A stretch of 64,000 nucleotides of DNA, from positions 103,654-167,653 of the forward strand of contig NMRB01000840.1 in NCBI GenBank assembly GCA_002633025.1, written 5' to 3'. This document shows positions 53,775-64,000 of the stretch, piece after piece (position 1 is the first letter of the stretch; the number at the start of each line of letters is the position of its first letter). This stretch comes from Notospermus geniculatus. Taxonomy: Eukaryota > Nemertea > Pilidiophora > Heteronemertea > Lineidae. Both the position numbers and the translations under genes were made by a program. Below the pieces are notes generated by a model. It ran no database searches, was not told the origin of the DNA, and saw only the letters and a program-made list of their open reading frames with translations.

Positions 53775-56700
53775 CTGAAAAATACAAGAAAGGACCGATA
53801 CAGACACATCTCTAAAAGTCACTGGTGATCTAGGAAGACATGGATATTGACAGCGACACTGATATCACGGGAGAGGTGTAATAGGAGAGGACAGGTAGAT
53901 CAGGAGTTGGAACATCTTCATTGTTGAAACTGAATGGCGGACTTGACAACAAACGATTTGCATGAAACACAGCAAAACAATGAGTTGTAAGCAGATACAT
54001 GTATAGCAAACTTCAAAGGCCAGGGTTCACGTAAATCTTGGTTGCCTTAGGCTTATACTTTATAGGAGACTTCGCAGAGTTGGTAAATTCTCAAGATCGG
54101 ACCTCAGCCTTCAAAATGTATTCTTCTTCACAGTGAAGTGAAGTCCGCTTCTTGGATTCAAGCTATAGATCGTTGCAGTTGATTGGGAACAACGTCTCCA
54201 GGCCAAACGCTGTCAAGGGGCAGCGTCACGTCAGTGTTGGTGAGGCCAGCGCCCATGCTTTCTCCTGTACATTGACGACGTCACTGACGTCCCACGTGGA
54301 TTTTGTAAACTTTTTCAAGTCAAACTTTTAGATTTCAAAAGCGAGTGTTCCGTTGAGCAGTTATAGATTCCAAAATTTTTATGACCATCATGACCCCAAG
54401 GTTCTATCTAAGCTACCCACTGGTATGTTTAATTGGTGGGAGTAAGCAGGGATCTGGCAACAGTAATAAGTTTACAAGGGCGGGCGTGGTCAAATTCTCA
54501 AAAACGTTGTTCCCTATTTTTTGCATGGATCTATAGACCTTGTTGCACAGTCAAAGCACTGGGTGGCCTAGCCCCTGGATATAGAGGCATTTCATTGTTC
54601 CGAAGAGAGCAGTATATTCTTAGAACACCAATAAAGCAATGAAGATCATTACTTAAACGAGTAATTTGCAACAGTTGCCTTAGACAGGTGGTCGTGATAT
54701 CATCAAAGGTGAGGTCAGCTGAGGCGATGCTGGGTACATGGGCGATTCATGCCTGGGAAATGCAGCAGTCATTAGCAAGGAGAAACAGTGGTTAGGGATG
54801 AGACATTGAGCTCTCCCGGGTTGAGACAACAAGGGGCCTCTGTGAACATGACATGTATCTGTACCTGCTGCTGCCTTCAGAAGGCCTACCACAGATTTAG
54901 GGGCTCTTTCACGTTAAGAGTTTTCTTGCCCAAGTTGGCTCTTTATGAGCAGCTCAGCCATAGAAAACTTTGCTGAATCCAACAATGGTGAAACGCCCAT
55001 TCAGAGCAACTTGCACGAGAAAACTTTCCTGTGGAGAAAGTCACCTTCAGGGCTGTGAGAAGTAAGATCACAAGTAGCTGGTTAAATGAGGTATGCTGTA
55101 ACTACCCGGTAATGAAGGATTCAATTCAGTCACATCACAGAGGGAGTTGATGATGCTGCCCCTGGCATTTATAGCTTGAACCAATATCTGCCTTCTACTG
55201 TCCCTTTAACATCTGAACAGTCAATGGCTCACAAAAGATGCATAAGAATCTGAACTGATAGATATGCACCACAGGAACACACCATAATACCCTACAGATG
55301 ACTGCACCTTCAACCCTTATACCAAGTGACCAGACTCAAGTCACCTCCGAACAGGTAGAGATTCGACGATTAGACCCACCAGCCACTAGACAGTGATCAC
55401 TACAGTACTTTTGCCGACAGGAACAAGATAAATAAGAAATGCCATGAAGACAATCAGAGGCCAAAAGATGGTCATTAGCCATGAGAGATGAATTAATGGG
55501 CAGAGCTGGGCAAATAATGTAGATAACTGATGGGAACACAGCTATCAGCCTGGTATATCAGGGCTGGCGGAAAGCATCAAGGATTTCTATACAGAGACAT
55601 CAGATCAGCAAGCTGTCAGATTTGCATGTTACCTCCGAGGTTGTGACAATCTGATTATGGAGTCAACCAATGTTGAAGAAAAAGAGGATGACTAAATACT
55701 GACGTCTTCCCGGCGCTCTGGTTTTCTCCTTCAATACATCAAATGACGCATCGCTAACAGCCCTCAGTCCATATCTACATGTATTTTCATCCTCCCAAGC
55801 ATCAGAAGTCGCTACAGGCATGATAGCTGGAGAGCAATCAGTCCAATTCACAACGTAGCATTGCTAGGCCTCAAAACAGGCTCGCTTCACTGATAATCAA
55901 TATTGACCTGCACACTATCCAGGCCTATGTTGCCTCAGGTGCAGAGTAAACACTTGCCAATTCTCTGAGTAGCATCCACTGTTCTGTTTACATCTTGCTA
56001 ATGCATTATCCATGCTGCCAAAACCAGTTCAATACAATGTATCTGCCTCCGAACTGGATTTACAAGACTTTCTTATCTTGAACAGTGGTAAGAACTTCCG
56101 TGACTCCCAGGGGCCGTTGAGGATTCGAAAAGGCCTTGTGCAAGGAGAATAGGGACTTGGCAACCATTTTGTGATACATTGTACCATCAGTTGATATCAT
56201 TCACAGAGATGCAAATGTTTTGAAACGCAAGCACAATACTGCCAGGTCCAATAAGAACGTCACCATTGTCACTGGACGAGAGTGACAGGCAGATGAGATA
56301 AAGAAGTCTTTCCTCAAGCAGATAATTGGAAGGAAGCCACGACAACAGACAGTCTGGGAGATTATCACCCAGTGTGGGGTGAGTGGGCAGGGATGCCCTC
56401 AATCTGAGGTTTTTCACACAGGTAGGAGACAAGCTCAGCTCTGCCTAATGGAAGTGGCATTTTTCTGCAGCGGTTACTCCAGGCACAAGCTTCTTGAAAA
56501 TGAATTAACCGTATTGCATATGTACTTAGATGACACCAAGGCCAGACAGGGTCTCACAGTTAAGAAGCACCCATTCAACTGATTTAAGCACAGCGTCAAT
56601 AGTCATTTCATTTGCAGCATGACTGATTTCTGTATGATGCAGTCATCCTTGAGCGCTTCAATCTGATACAGCATCACTGGACAATGAGCAGATCTTCTCA

Positions 56701-59700
56701 AAGAACATTCACTTTTTAGGAAACCACAGCCTTACGATAACAGGTGGCCATTGAGTATAGACCTCGCCAATGGTGGCAGCATAACGCAAGTGCATAGTGA
56801 TTCATCAAGGTACATAGCCAACACCAGTGAATATTACCTTATAGTCATCAAGCTGATTATTTTTGCAATTTGATTTGTGAGAAGGCCCCCAGCAGAGTAC
56901 ACCAGGGCTATTCCAGGCAAGCAAACGAACCTTCAACTCATTTATCAACTCCTGGTATTTGATAGTTTGTAAGTTGAGCTCCTCGCTAAACTACCGCCAA
57001 TGTTAAATCTACCATTTCCAGTGTGGAATACATGTATGGGTGTAGATTGTATTGGTAGCCCGATGAAAAATGCATAGAAAGTGTTATCCATGTTAAAGTG
57101 GAGTCAACGCTACCTGTAGTTCCTACTAAATATGGGAATTGCCCAAGGAGTGGCGGCTGCTGCCACCTAATGGAGAAAGACTGAATTGAAAATCTGCCAC
57201 GAAATAAAGAGGAGTCGCTTCAATGTGTCACCCAATTACATCCTAAATATCACTGATCCTTTAGAAACCTTTGAATGCTCACCAAAAGTATAAGACAGCA
57301 AAGCATCACACTGAAGGGCATAAGGAAACAAATGGAAATACATTGCTAAGTCTCATCAACTATGGGCCTATCTATCAACACTAGATCATGAATTCTATTT
57401 ATTGTCTAAATCAATTTGATGTGCTGATTGAGTGCACTCCAAAGAAGATGACCTACCCTAGTCTTTTTCTTCTTCGCAGGAGGACCCTCCGGTGCATTTA
57501 CATTAAGTTCATACTCCGGCCCCTTCCTTTTCTGGGCTTTTTGTCTGCTAACTTTTCCCTTGGGTTTGTTTCCAGGTTTAACAGGTCCTCTTGGCTTATG
57601 GCGAATCTTTGGCCCCCAATGTGACGGCAGGCCTTTTATTCCTTTCTTTGCCTCAGTGCCTGACATGCCAGATATCTGGCTTTCCTTTGAGTCTCCAGAG
57701 AGAGCTGTTGGCTTTTCGTACTTGGATTTTCCTTCTCGTGGCATGTCAATATTCATCTGAAAGAGCAATATCTTCTGATAGACGACTTACATCTAACAAT
57801 AGAACAATTTTCAATTTTTGAGCATCATGACTTTTAAGAAGTGCTGAAGTTGTACTCACCTTTGCCTTTTCCATTCTTCTCTGTTTTATGTCTAACGCTC
57901 TTTTGTTTTCCAGGGAAAATTCTACTATCAGCCGCTGTGGAGAGAATCATTTGCATCATACTATATTTTTCTAAACGATTTGATTCGTTTTCACAACCAC
58001 AAGATGGTATGGCATAAAATTTGTGACCCGTCGCAGCAAAACTAGGCGCATGTCGCTCAGAAGGTGAGCTGCAACGAACTAAGAGGACACCAGGAGAGAA
58101 TGGAAGAAATAGATTGTTTCGGATTTCACAATAGACAGACAATATTGAAACTGACAAATATTTTGGTCTCAACCTTCCAAGCTAAGAGCGACATGCGCTT
58201 AGTTTTGCTGCGACAGGTCACATTTATACATGTAGTTTTATCGCACCCAATGTGAAGAGTGCTACTAACTTGAATTTTGATTTGAGTAGTTTAGAAGTTA
58301 AGCTCTCATAGTCTGAATTCATAAAATGGGGTAGTCAACATACCTTATTTTCACCGAATACGTCTGGATTATTGTTTGTATTCCTGAGTGCCTGGAGAGC
58401 ATGTTCATGTTCAGTGAACTCTACAAATGCATAACCACGAGACTTGCCAACGCCCTTCGCATTCAGTTGACTCAAATCTCTCATGATACGACACTGAAAC
58501 AGAAGACATTATTGATACATCGAAGTTTGATTAGGTTGTTATGGAAACTCTCAAACCATCTGAATCACACTGTTCATAGCCGACACTACAATCCAATCAT
58601 ACTTCCTTGATCCTAGCACGTTTGTCCTTGACGTATTTCATGTAGACTTTCCGTAACCCTTGGTCATCGATATTCTTCGGAATATTGCGAACACAGAGTC
58701 GAGTCTTGGAGACAAATACGTTTCCATCTTTCAGCTTCTGTCGTTTCATGTCCTCGACCTGGAAGAATAGAGATGGATTGAAGAAAATACTCACCCAGCT
58801 GGATGAATAAATGGTGAGACTTTGCTAGAACACCAGGAAACGATATCAGAATTTTGAATGCACCTGTCTCAGAACATCGAATATCTCCCTTGTTCACCTA
58901 CCTTCATCCTTTTTGCTAAATCAGCTTTTGAAAGACCCTCTGCAGCAGCTGTACCAGGCCTGATCACTGAAAGGAGGAGGGAGGGATGAAACAGCACAAC
59001 ATCACACATAGATATCATTGGTGGAGAAATCAGAGCGTTCATTTCGATATCTGAAGCAGAGTCGTTCACTTTGTACCAAAATCTGGCTTCTCCAAGTAAG
59101 ACTGCCCACAGAACACGACACTATTCAACATGTAGCAACTTACTCCCTTCTCTGACAAGATAAAGGTTTCTCCTATCCTCTTTCACTGTCTTCTTGGGCT
59201 GTCTTAGCTCCTCTGCCTTTTCTCTTGACAAAGCAGGAGAGATGAACAATTTCCGCTTGTCCAACACCAGGCCAGAATCCCCTCGAACAGCCACTGTGTT
59301 GGCCTTTGCTAAACACTTTGATGCACTTTCATCAGAGGTAAATTTCACAAATGCAGTACCTGGAAAAGAAGCAGGGGTCAGTAGGACATCAGATCTCATA
59401 CCACGAGTGCTCACTGTTTGAGACACGGTACCTTTATGTTGTCAATACCCAAACCCATACAAGTAGCACAAAAGGCACCAGCCCAAAGCCACAGGTGGTT
59501 CGGTGATTGAGTCTCAAAGATTACCGGTAATATTCTCATTACCTTTTGAATGCTCTGTGTTAGGATCTGTGACAATTCGGCAGTACTCAATCTCTCCAAA
59601 CTGGCTGAGATACTCTGCCAGTTCATCCTCTTCTGTATCAAAGGAGATGTTCCTGATAAAGAGTGTCTTCTTCTCATCCAGTACATTCTTCCCAGGATGT

Positions 59701-62700
59701 TTAGACCCATCTTTTTTCTTCATCTTTGTCTTTGAAGTTTCCTCATCTGAAATGAAGCAGAGGTGACAAAGAATTGAACTCACATCAACTCAGAGGCTGC
59801 AGAGAGAAAGCTAGAGACCCACAAAGACAGCATGAGATAATACAAGGTACACAAGACCTCTACAAGGAACTCGCAGTAAAACTAGAGAATTCACGACTGA
59901 AAGAATATTGCCTGGAGGTAATTCAATGATGACTGGCAAGTATCGTGGCAAGATACCCTCCGATTTAATGACACTCCAAATGGCAATATGTGGACCCACC
60001 ATCTGATGAAAGATCATCATCATCATCATCATCAGTATCGTCTTCATCATCCTCAACGTCATCATCATCATCCTCACTGTCATCATCATCATCACTGTCA
60101 TCTTCACTCTCTTCATCACTGTCAGAACTATCATCGTCATCATCTTCACTTTCATCACTAGACTCAGAATCTACCTCCATCTTCTTCATCTTTGAATCTC
60201 CCTGTGTTTTCTTCTTAGCCTGATTAGAGTCTGTATCATCTGATTCGGACTCATCACTGCTGGCACTTGACTCATCATCAACTTGACTTGTTTTTGGAGC
60301 AGTATCTTTCTCCTTTATAGTATTAGCACCTGATGGATAATGGGTCATAGGCCTATGAATAAAGACTAGTAAATGCTTTTACTTGAGTTCTGCAATACAA
60401 ATGCACTCGGCAATGCTGTACAAATCTGAAATCGAAGAACTTGCTAGTCTTTATTCATATGGCCCAATGAGTTTAAAGATTACTTAATAGAAGGTGACAG
60501 GTCAGAGAAGAATAGTGCATTTGCATGGTCAACCAGTTCTTCAAAACAACTGTGCTATCACTTCATATGCCACTAGACCAATAGGCCTAACACTCACCAG
60601 AAAGTGATGTGTACTTCTCCCTGTCCAATGCCCAGTCCACGGCAACAGGTCGGCCAAGTATTTCCTTGGCATTCATCTCCTTCATGGCCTTGGCAGCATC
60701 CTGCATCTGCATGAACTGGACAAACCCACAACCTATTTTTCTACCATCTGAAAAGGCAATGTGAATCAGATTGAAAGACTGGGTAGAGATGAAGGGTTTT
60801 GAAAGACATGAGTTGACTGATGGACTGGCACCTTGGACTAACTTGGAAACTAAGTTGGAAACTCAAATGAGTGCAGGCAACTGATTGCAAACAAGGCCAT
60901 CATAGCTGGCCTTCATCTGGTATCCTCCCAGGACCGCGATTTCAGCAGTATATCAAAGACAATGAACACTCCTCAATTCAAAATTCAGCTCTACCTAATG
61001 GATGGCAAGCCAAAGTCTAAACTTACCTGCTCTTGTCGGTATGACAGCTTCTGCGACTTCTCCAAAAGCTGCAAAAACCTGCTTTAGTTTTTCAACAGTG
61101 CACTGAAAACAAGATGCAGAACTGCTGTATTCACAATGGATCTTTGCTCCAAAGGTGCCATCCCAAGGAACACATGCAACCAGGGGGACAAAAGCCCATT
61201 CACATTACAGACATACCTGGAAGGCCAGATTCCTCACAATCAACTTTGCTTTTTTCAAATTGAGAACAGGAGTCTGTGTTCTGATGTCAATCTTTGATTT
61301 ACAACCTGAAAATAGAGACAGGTGATATAGATCCATTGCAGGTTGTGATAACCTTGGCAACAGGTAAATTGCCAACAACTCATCAACCCCTACAGCACTG
61401 GCCATCTCCCTCATAAACTAACCCTAACCCCAATACCTAGACCAAGGCCTGATGCACCAGTGGAATCTCTGGTGAGAGAATTAAACATGGGCCTACTGAT
61501 GAGCATCTGGAAAAAGGCCTAATCTTCATCTTTTGTACACGGGCAGCTAAGTAGTGATGAGGCCCTACCAGCACCTACAGCAGGATATCTAGGCCTAGTT
61601 TTCTAAGGAGGCCACCTGATATGCAATACATACATGTACCTACATGTAACCGAGTCCGAAGACTTGGATAGCTACAGCAGAGTAGGCCTATTGAGTGTTT
61701 CTACAGTCAGAGACAAGTACAATACATATGGTTATGTACAGGGTACATGTTAGCAGTCAAAAACAAACAACAGTTCAATATATCTTCCTTTATTTTATAT
61801 ACATGTATTCATATTTCATATACCGTAATACTCCAGTGGCATAATTAATACTGGCCTTATAGGCCAATGTTGCAAAAACTTTACCTTTTATATTCCTATT
61901 TTTGATTAACATAAGAGCATTCATTGCAGTGGCTTTATTTGTAAACATCACACTAGCCTTGCCCTTTTGACCTTTGATGGGGAACTTCAGGTTCAGCATA
62001 TGTTTAGTACCCCTGAAAGAAAAGCAGCAAATGCTCAGCATAGGAATATCAGGGACATTGAATGAAAAGATATTGGAAGTGGAGCACCGGCATCTAAGCA
62101 GTGTTGAAAAATTCAAACCAAGAATCAACCTAAGCAAAACTCACTTCAGGTATTCATCAAGGTCAGCTCGACTGACACCTTCTGGAAGCTGAGACAACTC
62201 CAGAATGCCAAGCTTCCGCTTATTACTCTGATTGGCTGCCTTAGCTGGCAGATCTGTCTTTTCCGGTTGCCCCTTTCCTTCGGGACTCCCTTGCAACCTT
62301 TTCCCAGACTCCTCCCCTTCAACATCATCATCCTCATCGCTTGACTCAAGTGCTGATTTCACCACTTTCTTCTCCTTGATCTGTTGTTTACGTTTGGACT
62401 TCTTATCCGCGAAGTCAATCTGAACTTTTCGCCCTCCAACAATTTTCACACTTGTCTTTGCCTTGACAGCATCATCACTGAAATTGGAAGATTGTAAAAT
62501 AGGTACCGGTACAAACAGACAAAAGGCAAAAGTATCATATCATATTCATTGTTCTTGACAGTCTACTTACGGTAAGGAGTAGGTGACATAGCCGTAACCT
62601 TTACATATCTCTTTGCCTGAAAAATAACAAAAACATCATTCAGATTGAAACAATGTATATGCCTACTGTACTGTGTATGAAGTATACACTATGTATAGCG

Positions 62701-62911
62701 CGTATATCAGGCCGTCCGCAAGCGACGAGAAAAATTGCGTTTTAGATGCAAATGTCATTAACGTACCCTTTTCTTTTACAACAAAACATTTTTTCAGTGG
62801 TCCAATATTTCCGAATACATCTTCTAACTGTTGGTTTGTTGTTTTTAATGGCAAATTTCGAACGAATAATGTTCTGCCACCAGCAGGAGACACACGCTTC
62901 TCGTCTGCCAT
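53667..62911 (-). CDS. RNA-binding protein 28 (yeast Nop4 orthologue), 16 coding exons, 856 aa
   Basis: Nucleolar RNA-binding protein needed for 60S ribosomal subunit assembly; the human protein is also described as spliceosome-associated. Exons in order: 62911-62767, 62616-62571, 62477-62145, 62012-61885, 61305-61217, 61102-61027, 60747-60598, 60329-60000, 59746-59543, 59359-59144, 58966-58902, 58758-58603, 58493-58344, 57934-57860, 57756-57457, 53774-53667. Every intron is GT-AG and the 2571-nt sum is in frame. RRM1 is at about 12-95 ([16 protein letters not shown]). An RRM-like domain is at about 153-225, RRM2 at about 237-315 ([15 protein letters not shown]), an Asp/Ser linker at 325-432, RRM3 at about 459-548 ([15 protein letters not shown]), RRM4 at about 613-705 ([15 protein letters not shown]) and a Lys-rich tail at 722-856. 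The human protein is 759 aa; the excess lies mostly between RRM1 and RRM2. Confidence 0.93.
53775..57456 (-). other. RBM28 intron 15, 3682 bp
   Basis: By far the longest intron; the others are 93-579 bp. It contains only short ORFs of no known family. No further RBM28 exon is required, because exons 15 and 16 join in phase. It hosts the CRE/E-box cluster at 54228-54298. Confidence 0.75.
54228..54298. promoter_or_regulatory. Cluster of CRE-like and E-box sites in RBM28 intron 15
   Basis: ACGTCA (54228-54233), GACGTCA (54277-54283), TGACGT (54285-54290) and CACGTG (54293-54298) lie within 71 bp. Such density suggests a bZIP/bHLH-bound element. Function is inference. Confidence 0.35.
57457..57756 (-). 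CDS. RBM28 exon 15 (basic tail)
   Basis: It encodes a basic, Lys/Pro/Gly-rich region with [13 protein letters not shown], like the human LPSHRGPKIRLR. It ends KKKKTR before GTAGGT. The Met at its first codon is internal, not a start. Confidence 0.9.
57860..57934 (-). CDS. RBM28 exon 14 (RRM4 end)
   Basis: It encodes [20 protein letters not shown], matching the human RPIVEFSLEDRRKLKMKE. The acceptor is CTCTCCACAG and the donor GTGAGT. Confidence 0.92.
58015..58228. mobile_element. MITE in RBM28 intron 13
   Basis: GTGACCCGTCGCAGCAAAAC, continuing to GGCGCATGTCGCTC near 58059, mirrors GAGCGACATGCGCTTAGTTT and TGCTGCGACAGGTCAC, ending near 58222-58228. Arms are about 40 bp and the spacer about 115 bp. 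It occupies half of the 409-bp intron. Confidence 0.75.
58344..58493 (-). CDS. RBM28 exon 13 (RNP1 of RRM4)
   Basis: It encodes [27 protein letters not shown] and NNNPDVFGE, nearly the human sequence. The acceptor is TCTGTTTCAG and the donor GTATGT. Confidence 0.93.
58603..58758 (-). CDS. RBM28 exon 12 (RRM4 first half)
   Basis: It encodes [20 protein letters not shown] and the first helix of RRM4. It ends RIKE with donor GTATGA, the weakest donor in the gene. Confidence 0.92.
58902..58966 (-). CDS. RBM28 exon 11
   Basis: A 65-nt exon encoding [20 protein letters not shown], matching the human IRAGTKAAEGVSAADMAKR. The donor is GTAGGT. Confidence 0.92.
59144..59359 (-). CDS. RBM28 exon 10 (RRM3 second half)
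   Basis: It encodes [16 protein letters not shown], the end of RRM3 and [10 protein letters not shown], a motif also in the human protein (TRNLYLAREG). The donor is GTAAGT. Confidence 0.93.
59543..59746 (-). CDS. RBM28 exon 9 (RRM3 first half)
   Basis: It encodes [29 protein letters not shown] and DPNTEHSK, closely matching human RRM3. The donor GTAATG is weaker than its neighbours. Confidence 0.93.
60000..60329 (-). CDS. RBM28 exon 8 (acidic linker)
   Basis: A 330-nt exon encoding a Ser/Asp/Glu linker. Its second half is GAT/GAC/GAA-rich and effectively an Asp microsatellite (about 60010-60120). The acceptor CATCAG has no proper polypyrimidine tract, and a MITE ends nine bases before it. 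The donor is GTGGGT. Confidence 0.88.
60341..60465. mobile_element. Palindromic MITE, TGGGTCATATGAATAAAGAC family, copy 3, at an RBM28 splice acceptor
   Basis: TGGGTCATAGGCCTATGAAT at 60341, followed by AAAGACTAGTAAATGC, mirrors TAGTCTTTATTCATATGGCCCA ending at 60465. It lies in RBM28 intron 7 (60330-60597), with its left end nine bases from the CAG acceptor of exon 8. Confidence 0.82.
60598..60747 (-). CDS. RBM28 exon 7 (RNP1 of RRM2)
   Basis: It encodes [20 protein letters not shown] and GRPVAVDWA, very close to the human VKGRTVAVDWAVAKDKY region. The donor is GTGAGT. Confidence 0.92.
61027..61102 (-). CDS. RBM28 exon 6 (RRM2 helix 1)
   Basis: It encodes [20 protein letters not shown], aligning with the human RRM2 segment around KTVFAQFGAVLEV. 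The acceptor is TTGTTTTCAG and the donor GTAAGT. Confidence 0.9.
61217..61305 (-). CDS. RBM28 exon 5 (RNP2 of RRM2)
   Basis: It begins KSKIDIRT (last strand of the extra domain) and ends in LIVRNLAFQ, the RNP2 of RRM2. The acceptor is TATTTTCAG and the donor GTATGT. Confidence 0.9.
61885..62012 (-). CDS. RBM28 exon 4 (extra RRM-like domain)
   Basis: A 128-nt exon encoding [17 protein letters not shown] and a helix [10 protein letters not shown], the pattern beta-beta-alpha of an RRM without aromatic RNP residues. The acceptor is TTTCTTTCAG and the donor GTAAAG. Confidence 0.85.
62145..62477 (-). CDS. RBM28 exon 3 (end of RRM1, linker, start of extra domain)
   Basis: It completes RRM1 (VQIDFADKK), then a Lys-rich and acidic linker, and opens the additional RRM-like domain ([22 protein letters not shown]). 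The donor is GTGAGT. Confidence 0.9.
62571..62616 (-). CDS. RBM28 exon 2 (RNP1 of RRM1)
   Basis: A 46-nt micro-exon between a TTTTTCAG acceptor and a GTAAGT donor. It encodes the RNP1 strand KGYGYVTY of RRM1. It is too short to be found as an ORF, but the frame on both sides requires it. Confidence 0.9.
62767..62911 (-). CDS. RBM28 exon 1 (start codon, RRM1 first half)
   Basis: It encodes residues 1-48 plus one base, with RNP2 TLFVRNLP and then CFVVKEKG. The donor is GTACGT. The start is the first ATG before the RRM, and MADEK is a reasonable N-terminus next to the human MAGLTLFVGRLP. Confidence 0.9.
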
Positions 62912-64000
62912 GCTGTCTGTGACCTTGACCTCTGAACTGAGGGGCCATCTCAGAGACGGAAATCTGACTTCATTCAGATTTCAAACTGGAACTCGCTTCA
63001 TGATTCCAATCAGACCACTTCCCATTCCTGTATAAATGACCAGATATCACACACTTTACTCTTACCTGCGTGTTTTCCCTGTAATTATCACATAATTCAC
63101 GCTGTAAGGCACACATGGAGGCGATTTTTCAGTTTACCTGTGACTGACGACCACAACGACTGGATTGTTGAGGGACCATCTCATACTCCTGGCACCAAGT
63201 GCTAAATAGGCCTAGTCTGTCCCCTGGGTGGGGTGAAAACATTTCATTCTCATTTGGCTTCAATGAATTTTTTTCAATGATCTCTCATTTCACTTGGGTA
63301 TAAAAAGAAAAGGTGACGAAAGTCAGTATTAATTGGCAGGATGTCTTTTCAATTTGTGCAGACTAGGCCTACCCAAATCATGTCATCGATGAAGTTTTGT
63401 GCAGAATGCCCTCACTTTTAGAGAAATCGTTCTTCAACAGATATTCAATGAATAAAATAAACGAGACAAATACATGTACAACGAGGATAATAATAAAACC
63501 TACCAATGACCTCCCCTGATTGAGGAAAAAACAAGATATATACCAAGAATATAAACTGACTGAGTCTATCGCTTTATCTCTGCACAAGTTCTCATTTTAT
63601 TCAGTTCTGTCTCCAATAACAAACAACAGTTACAAAGTAGGCAATGTATCTATCAATATACAATGGTGATTTGAAGAAAAGAGAGTTGGAAGCAGATTAT
63701 ATAATGCATTCACAGTCACACAAGCCAAAATTTAAACAATTCCTTGGATACCAAGGAAGTTGTACTCCTTGTATCATTGGTCACTTCCAAAACTATGAAA
63801 AAAATCACTTCTCCTGGCTATTGTTTTAAACCAGACTAAATGAATTTGGTCTCTGTCATCTAGTTGCTACATGTAAATCACTGAACTTAACCCCCTGCCT
63901 ACATAACACCTCCAAACGGCCTCACTGTCCCCAGAGTAGGCCAAGAGCAAATTGGCAAAAGAGCTTGGCAGTATTGGAAGAAACATAACAAAATCACAAT
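62912..64000. other. 5' flank of RBM28, no other gene recognised
   Basis: Immediately before the RBM28 ATG the minus strand reads AGGTCAAGGTCA, and TCAAGGTCA (62920-62928) matches an ERR/SF-1-type nuclear-receptor site. No TATA or CCAAT box was noticed nearby. The remaining sequence to 64000 holds short ORFs without recognisable domains. Confidence 0.4.

Noticed and set aside
57757-57768. Alternative start of RBM28 exon 15 (MLFQMNID)
   Set aside because: The extra codons are intron sequence before the TTTCAG acceptor; exon 14 joins at 57756 in phase.
59990-60223. Ser-rich 77-codon plus-strand ORF
   Set aside because: It is the antisense of the Asp tract in RBM28 exon 8.

Overview
The window looks like nuclear DNA of a marine deuterostome invertebrate. 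An echinoderm or hemichordate is my first guess and amphioxus my second. The reasons are a multi-exon RBM28 orthologue with short introns, long AT-leaning intergenic DNA crowded with short palindromic elements, and very frequent TAGGCCTA and TACATGTA words. The organism call is inference; no sequence search was possible.

Layout. Positions 1-6.9 kb hold no convincing gene, only a 51-bp minisatellite (1138-1494) and three foldback elements. At 6930-12008 on the minus strand lies an uninterrupted 1692-codon ORF. It encodes a roughly 1430-residue acidic, Ser/Glu/Asp/Val-rich disordered region, then a Ty3/gypsy-type Gag capsid domain and a short helical tail. I see no protease, reverse transcriptase, integrase, zinc knuckle or LTR around it, so it may be a host-captured gag gene. 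Its N-terminus carries a K-V-S-F protein phosphatase 1 docking motif. Positions 12-27 kb are intergenic, with palindromic MITEs, two tRNA-derived SINE heads and a pair of duplicated 50-bp tandem arrays separated by a single N. Positions 27.0-37.5 kb contain two copies of a 3.7-kb segment, direct and about 3.1 kb apart. Positions 37.5-44 kb hold a (GGGGT)n quadruplex candidate, a tandem CRE pair and a TIR element. A compact gene (44687-45160, plus) encodes an unrecognised 157-aa protein and starts at a near-perfect TISU element (CAACATGGCGG) behind CCAAT and CRE-like sites. Positions 45.5-51.8 kb are a palindromic-MITE cluster.

The last 10 kb is RBM28 on the minus strand (62911 to 53667). I resolved 16 coding exons. 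All junctions are GT-AG, the reading frame is kept throughout, and the sum is 2571 nt (856 aa plus stop). The protein has the four expected RRMs, an acidic linker and a basic tail. It also has an extra degenerate RRM-like domain between RRM1 and RRM2 that the human protein, as I know it, lacks. One MITE ends nine bases before the exon 8 splice acceptor.

The two main genes have no evident functional link. RBM28/Nop4 works in nucleolar 60S ribosome assembly. The Gag-like gene's role is unknown.
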